Source of the DNA: Bdellovibrionales bacterium
Lineage (GTDB): Bacteria; Bdellovibrionota; Bdellovibrionia; Bdellovibrionales; UBA1609
DNA: 8,736 bases
NCBI GenBank assembly: GCA_020435085.1
Contig: JAGRAB010000059.1
Location: 1-8,736, forward strand
Reading direction: 5' to 3'
The notes beneath the pieces were generated by a model, which was not told the origin of the DNA, ran no database searches, and was given only the letters and a program-made list of their open reading frames with translations. This document shows positions 4,988 through 8,736 of this stretch, one piece after another (within the stretch, counting starts at the first letter, position 1; the number at the start of each line of letters is the position of its first letter). The translations under genes and the position numbers were made by a program.

Positions 4988-6470
4988 AATGGCTCAACAT
5001 ATTGCGAATGAGCTCGAAAACCTAGGAGTTCGAGAAATTTGTCTTTGTTCTGGGGCCCGAAATGCTCCGCTAGTTGAGGCTTTTCAAAAAAATGAGAATT
5101 TTCGTATTATGTCTTTTTTTGATGAGCGAAGTGCTGCCTTTTTTGCACTTGGCCGCGCTCGTAAAACTCAAACACCTGTTGTTGTCTGTACGACCTCAGG
5201 AACAGCGGCTTCAGAGCTTTTATCGGCCACCATTGAGGCATATTACTCAGAAATACCACTTATTTTGCTCACCGCTGATCGTCCCCCACGTTTTCGCTAT
5301 TCAGGAGCTCCGCAATCGATGGATCAACTCAGTTTTTTTAAAAACTACACTCAAGCACAGTGGGAGTTGGAGTCAGAATTTTTATCTCTTTCAAAATCAA
5401 CAGGCCCCATTCATATTAATGTTTGTTTAGAAGACCCTGTCGGCCCAAAACAATCAAATGCGATAACAGAAAAAATTCTTTGGGAAGATGTTCAAAAACC
5501 TCTCGTTATTATTGGTGAGCTCAATAAAGAAGAGAAAAAATGGACGAGGGATTTTTTAAGAGAGAATCAGTGTGTTTTTATTGCAGAGGCACATTCTTGT
5601 ATTAATAAAACTCATGAAAATGAGTTCAAAAGTATTGAAGTCTCATCACAAGTTGTTTCAAAGTCTGATTTTCCGTTTGTTTTTGATGGCATTCTTCGGT
5701 TAGGCAGAGTTCCCACACTAAGACTGTGGCGTGATCTTGAAGAGAGTCTTGATTTTATTCCAGTCAAAAGTTTTTCGCATCATCCATGGTCGGGATTAGG
5801 GAGAGAGGATTCTTCTCCAGAGAGTTTTGAAGTTTTAAAAGACTTGAAAATCAATTATGAAATTCCAAAAGAAATTTCAATTCGGCAAAATTCTTTTTTA
5901 AAAAAACGCGAGGGCTTAGTTGCAGAGTTTCCTAAAAGTGAACTGGCTTTAATACAAACTCTTTCAAAAGTGATTCATGATGAAGCTTGTGTTTTTCTAG
6001 GTAATTCACTGCCCATTCGTGAATGGGATCTTGTGGCAGATTCTCGTGAGGATATTGAGGTGATTTCACAAAGAGGAATGAACGGGATTGATGGTTTAAT
6101 TTCAACTTTTATGGCTATGGCTAATGAAAAGAAAGAAAACGTCATTGTCGTTGGGGATCTTTCCGCTTTTTATGATGTGAATGCATTTTGGAATCTCAGA
6201 TATTTAAATAAAAATCTCAGTTTGCGAATTGTTATTATTAATAATCAAGGTGGCAGAATTTTTCGAAGGCTTTTTAAAGATCCTATTCTGCAAACGACCC
6301 ATGAAGAAGATTTTCAAAGCTTTTCAAAGCTTTGGCAGCTTCCTTACATCACGGTTTCGTCGACTAAAGAAATGCATGATCAATGGAAGCTTTTACCTCA
6401 ACAAGTGATTGTAGAAGTACAACCAGACCTGGCACAAAGTGATCGTGCCTGGGAGTGGATCAATGTCTAA
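4974..6470 (+). CDS. menD: SEPHCHC synthase (MenD)
   Basis: MenD is a thiamine-diphosphate enzyme that adds the succinic semialdehyde unit from 2-oxoglutarate to isochorismate, giving SEPHCHC. The 498 residues carry, in order, SGARNAPL (26-33; canonical SPGSRSTPL), FDERSAAFFALG (49-60) with the cofactor-activating Glu51, TSGTAASE (74-81), LTADRPPRFRYSGAPQ (99-114), GNSLPIREWD (343-352) with a substrate-binding Ser/Arg pair, SQRGMNGIDG (365-374), and the diphosphate/Mg motif GDLSAFYDVN to NNQGG (394-427). All three domains are present, but the protein is shorter than the usual 550-580, mainly in the central domain (about 170-330). Start ATG 4974 has GGAG about eight bases upstream and sits inside the end of menF, so translation is probably coupled. 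A cytoplasmic enzyme acting directly after MenF. Confidence 0.96.
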   Translation: MRAIEMAQHIANELENLGVREICLCSGARNAPLVEAFQKNENFRIMSFFDERSAAFFALGRARKTQTPVVVCTTSGTAASELLSATIEAYYSEIPLILLTADRPPRFRYSGAPQSMDQLSFFKNYTQAQWELESEFLSLSKSTGPIHINVCLEDPVGPKQSNAITEKILWEDVQKPLVIIGELNKEEKKWTRDFLRENQCVFIAEAHSCINKTHENEFKSIEVSSQVVSKSDFPFVFDGILRLGRVPTLRLWRDLEESLDFIPVKSFSHHPWSGLGREDSSPESFEVLKDLKINYEIPKEISIRQNSFLKKREGLVAEFPKSELALIQTLSKVIHDEACVFLGNSLPIREWDLVADSREDIEVISQRGMNGIDGLISTFMAMANEKKENVIVVGDLSAFYDVNAFWNLRYLNKNLSLRIVIINNQGGRIFRRLFKDPILQTTHEEDFQSFSKLWQLPYITVSSTKEMHDQWKLLPQQVIVEVQPDLAQSDRAWEWINV

Positions 6471-7221
6471 AAGCTCCGCTTTTATAGCCCTGCATGGGTT
6501 TGGTGGTTCGCCAGAGATATTCTATAAATTGGCAGAAAATTTAAAATTACGAAAAGCCATTGATGAAATTTGGATTCCCGATTTATTCAAAGACCTATGG
6601 TCCATCAATACTTCAACAGTTCAGCAATGGGTTGACTCTTTTTTAGAAGAAGCAAAAATAAGAAAGTTTCAAAAGCCTTGGATCGTCGGGTATTCAATGG
6701 GCGCGCGATTAGCCTTGAATGCACTCATCAGTTCTCCACAAAGTTTTGAGGGAGCGATTCTTATCTCTGGAGCTCCAGGAATCTGGGATAAAGATGCAAT
6801 AAAAGAGAGAGAAAATTTTGAAAACCTTTGGAGTGAACGTTTTTCTTCTTTAGAATATGAAGAATACAACACGCTTTGGCAAAAGCAGGAGATTTTTAGT
6901 TCAACAAAATCAAAAAATTTACGAAATGATGTTTCTGGTCAGATTTTAGCTCAGGCAATGATTTCTTGGTCGACATGTCGGCATGTTTTTTCGAAAAATC
7001 AACTTCTCGATTGTTCGGCAAAAATTATTTGGCTTGCAGGGGAAGATGACAAAAAATACGTGAAAATTCTGTCAGATTTAATGAAAGAGCGTGGGCCTGG
7101 TGAATTAAAATTGATTTCTGGGGCAGGTCATCGTTTATTAGAGGATAATCCGAAACAAGTTGAAAATATTATTTTTGATTTTATAAAAGTATCGAGGGAT
7201 TTTAAAAAGGAGCTGGGATGA
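6463..7221 (+). CDS. menH: MenH-like alpha/beta hydrolase (SHCHC synthase)
   Basis: MenH eliminates pyruvate from SEPHCHC to form SHCHC. The 252-residue protein has the alpha/beta-hydrolase oxyanion motif LHGFGGS (10-16), the nucleophile elbow GYSMGARLAL (76-85) with Ser78, LAGEDDKKY (191-199) supplying the acid Asp195 or Asp196, and GAGH (220-223) with His223, so the catalytic triad looks complete. Length matches the family (about 250). The frame extends upstream to 6439, but ATG 6463 has GGGAG about eight bases before it, and residues there begin the first strand (SSAFIALHGF). The start overlaps the menD stop by eight bases, typical of a coupled operon. The generic hydrolase fold alone would not define function; position right after menD does. 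The stop overlaps the next gene as ATGA. Confidence 0.9.
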   Translation: MSKSSAFIALHGFGGSPEIFYKLAENLKLRKAIDEIWIPDLFKDLWSINTSTVQQWVDSFLEEAKIRKFQKPWIVGYSMGARLALNALISSPQSFEGAILISGAPGIWDKDAIKERENFENLWSERFSSLEYEEYNTLWQKQEIFSSTKSKNLRNDVSGQILAQAMISWSTCRHVFSKNQLLDCSAKIIWLAGEDDKKYVKILSDLMKERGPGELKLISGAGHRLLEDNPKQVENIIFDFIKVSRDFKKELG

Positions 7222-7436
7222 GTGATTATTTAAAATTGAAAACAACAGATCATCAAACTGTTTATGTGAGAAAAGAATCTATTGCAGGAATTGAACCAGT
7301 CATTGCAGGTGCTAGGGGCTCTGAACATGTAAGAGTTTATGCTGCTGGTTTTAAATGGTTGATTGATGAACCTGTGAAGCCATTTTTTGAGAAAATGGGA
7401 ATTCCTTACTCTGAGATTGAAAAGTCAGATTCATGA
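7218..7436 (+). CDS. Unrecognised 72-aa protein inside the men operon
   Basis: I do not recognise this protein. It has 72 residues, no membrane segment, no signal peptide and no cysteine. Predicted by eye, it has several short strands (YLKLKT, QTVYVRK, SEHVRVYA, FKWLIDE) and a C-terminal helix (VKPFFEKMG), a small beta-rich fold. The pattern of a strand, then ESIAGIE, a turn and another strand loosely recalls small FlbD-like proteins, but this is a weak impression. It is certainly a gene: AAGGAG lies about five bases before the ATG, the start overlaps the menH stop as ATGA, and its own stop overlaps the menA start as ATGA. In the common proteobacterial order menB would follow menH; this protein is far too short and bears no crotonase motif, so it is not MenB. 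A role in the menaquinone pathway is inferred from position only. Confidence 0.85.
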   Translation: MSDYLKLKTTDHQTVYVRKESIAGIEPVIAGARGSEHVRVYAAGFKWLIDEPVKPFFEKMGIPYSEIEKSDS

Positions 7437-8317
7437 AACCTTTATTTTTAGCCATTCGATGGAAAACATTAAGTGCCAGCTTTGCTCCTATTATGGTCGC
7501 AACAGCACTCGTGTCGCTAACTCAAAATAAAGTTTTATGGTGGGTGAGTGGTCTTTGTTTGGCTGGTTCGCTTTTTATTCAAATTGCAACTAATCTTTTA
7601 AACGATGTGATCGATTTTAGAAAAGGGGCAGATACCAGTGAGAGAGTAGGACCACAGCGAGTGACAGCCTCAGGGGTGATGTCAGAGAAGAAAGTCTTTG
7701 CTTATGCCATTCTTATGTTGATCTTAGCAATGCTTTGTGGCGTGCCTCTTGTGCTTCTTGGCGGAACACCGGTTTTAATTATTGGTCTTGTTTCATTATT
7801 TATGGCCTATAGTTATACGGGAGGGCCCTTCCCACTGGCATATTTGGGTCTTGGTGATCTTTTTGTCATATTGTTTTTTGGTCTCATAGCCGTGATGGGA
7901 ACGTATTATCTCCATACAGGGCTTCTTTTTCAAATCGATGCGTTTATTGCAGGCCTACAAGTTGGATTTCTTTCAACCATACTTATCGCCATTAATAATT
8001 TTCGAGACATCGAGCAAGATAAGAAAGCGAATAAAAAAACCTTAGCCGTTCGTTTTGGATCAAAGTTTGCAAGATATGAAATTTTATTTTTGATGGCTTC
8101 GACATTTCTTCTTAATGGCTATTGGTTTTATCGTGGTTGGTATGTAGCCGCGGCACTCCCTTTGATTTTATTGTCAACGGCTTATTTACTTTTAAGAGAT
8201 ATATTTATTGAAAACCCATCAGAAAAATTCAATGGATTTCTCGCACGTTCAGCAAAACTGCAAATGCTTTTTTGTTTTCAACTGACATTGGGGCTTGCCC
8301 TTGAACATTTGGTATAG
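7433..8317 (+). CDS. menA: 1,4-dihydroxy-2-naphthoate polyprenyltransferase
   Basis: MenA attaches the polyprenyl tail to DHNA with loss of CO2, giving demethylmenaquinone in the cytoplasmic membrane. The 294 residues form a UbiA-family membrane protein with about eight or nine hydrophobic helices. The first aspartate-rich motif NDVIDFRKGADTSER (57-71) and the second, NNFRDIEQDKKANKKTLAVR (188-207), carry the Mg-diphosphate-binding Asp58, Asp61, Asp67, Asp192 and Asp196. YSYTGGPFPLAYLGLGD (126-142) and FFGLIAVMGTYY (148-159) are typical of MenA rather than of UbiA or heme O synthase. Length is normal. The ATG overlaps the preceding stop as ATGA, so it is translated within the men operon, and the menC frame starts before its stop. 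It feeds UbiE/MenG encoded on the opposite strand. Confidence 0.96.
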   Translation: MKPLFLAIRWKTLSASFAPIMVATALVSLTQNKVLWWVSGLCLAGSLFIQIATNLLNDVIDFRKGADTSERVGPQRVTASGVMSEKKVFAYAILMLILAMLCGVPLVLLGGTPVLIIGLVSLFMAYSYTGGPFPLAYLGLGDLFVILFFGLIAVMGTYYLHTGLLFQIDAFIAGLQVGFLSTILIAINNFRDIEQDKKANKKTLAVRFGSKFARYEILFLMASTFLLNGYWFYRGWYVAAALPLILLSTAYLLLRDIFIENPSEKFNGFLARSAKLQMLFCFQLTLGLALEHLV

Positions 8318-8736
8318 CCCCTATTCATTAAATGCAAAGAGCTTTCTCAATAGTCAAATGAGAGGGAAGTCTTCTGAAGGTGTGCTTTTGCGGGTGGAAT
8401 TTTCAAGTCATCTTGTGGGCTATGCAGATGTGCACCCGCATCCAGAACTCGGTGATGCTACTTGGGAAGATGAACTTAAGAAGTTTATCGATCAAAAGCC
8501 CTCACAACTTTTTACCAATAGTTTGCACTGGGCCTTGGTAGATGCCCATGCGAGAGAAAAAAATGAACCAGTCATTAAAAGTTCGACTCTTCCAAAGACA
8601 CATTATTTATGCCCAGACATTCATTCGTTTACCGAGGAAAAAATTCAAATCCTAAAGCAGCAAGGTTATACACATATTAAATTAAAGCTCGGGCGTGACT
8701 TAGACTTTGAAACAAAGCAGTTAAAAAAGCATTTCA
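8301..8736 (+). CDS. menC: o-Succinylbenzoate synthase (MenC), 3' end outside window
   Basis: MenC dehydrates SHCHC to o-succinylbenzoate and belongs to the enolase superfamily. The visible 145 codons begin with the capping-domain pattern NIWYSPYSLNAKSF, then GVLLRVEF, VGYADVHPHPELGDATWE, HWALVDAHAR, and IKLKLGRD near bases 8675-8700, where the KLK pair fits the K-x-K motif holding the catalytic lysine. The metal-binding acids lie beyond the edge. No ATG or GTG is available near the N-terminus. The frame is closed by TGA at 8283-8285, so the start is TTG at 8301 (GGGG seven bases before) or TTG 8295. With 8301 it overlaps menA by 17 bases. Sequence similarity in this fragment is moderate, so the operon context contributes to the call; another enolase-superfamily enzyme is a remote alternative. 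Confidence 0.85.
   Translation, partial: MNIWYSPYSLNAKSFLNSQMRGKSSEGVLLRVEFSSHLVGYADVHPHPELGDATWEDELKKFIDQKPSQLFTNSLHWALVDAHAREKNEPVIKSSTLPKTHYLCPDIHSFTEEKIQILKQQGYTHIKLKLGRDLDFETKQLKKHF

Noticed and set aside
5074..5430. Open frame on the + strand inside menD
   Set aside because: It is a frame-shifted copy of clearly coding menD sequence with no independent start signal.
6439..6462. Upstream start for menH at 6439
   Set aside because: No ribosome site precedes it and the added eight residues lie before the first strand; ATG 6463 has GGGAG at good spacing.

Overview
This window is a compact bacterial chromosome segment of about 40% GC (estimated by eye). Nearly all of it concerns chorismate and its conversion to menaquinone by the classical o-succinylbenzoate (OSB) route. 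The gene density, low GC and protein style would fit a predatory or related bacterium of the Bdellovibrionota. That placement is inference only: the window holds no rRNA or other decisive marker. I see no tRNA, rRNA, CRISPR array, insertion sequence, prophage gene or long repeat.

Layout. (1) Bases 1-937, + strand: the 3' part of aroC (chorismate synthase, last step of the shikimate pathway). (2) 900-1358, - strand: a small unrecognised protein with one N-terminal membrane helix, overlapping the end of aroC tail to tail. (3) 1594-2214, + strand: an exported protein with a GNAT-acetyltransferase-like core, divergent from gene 2 across a 235-base spacer with a promoter-like sequence for each direction. 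(4) 2208-3730, - strand: a two-gene unit, aroF (DAHP synthase, first shikimate step) then ubiE/menG (demethylmenaquinone methyltransferase, last menaquinone step), joined by a one-base stop/start overlap. (5) 3908-8736, + strand: a tightly overlapping men operon in the order menF, menD, menH, a 72-aa unknown gene, menA, menC. menC runs off the right edge and starts with TTG inside the end of menA.

How the genes work together. AroF commits carbon to the shikimate pathway and AroC delivers chorismate. MenF isomerises chorismate to isochorismate, MenD makes SEPHCHC, MenH converts it to SHCHC and MenC dehydrates that to OSB. MenE, MenB and a DHNA-CoA thioesterase are not in the window. MenA prenylates DHNA at the membrane, and UbiE/MenG methylates the product to menaquinone. 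The first and last genes of both connected pathways therefore lie within about 9 kb.

Regulation. The 177-base gap between aroF and menF holds a promoter-like sequence with a perfect inverted repeat in its spacer, and a leader segment whose central element can pair with either flank. It is the best candidate control point in the window. DAHP synthase has no N-terminal allosteric domain, so control of chorismate entry may be transcriptional.

I found no clearly new multi-gene system. The items most worth a second look are the exported GNAT-like protein, the unknown small gene inside the men operon, and the aroF/menF intergenic control region.
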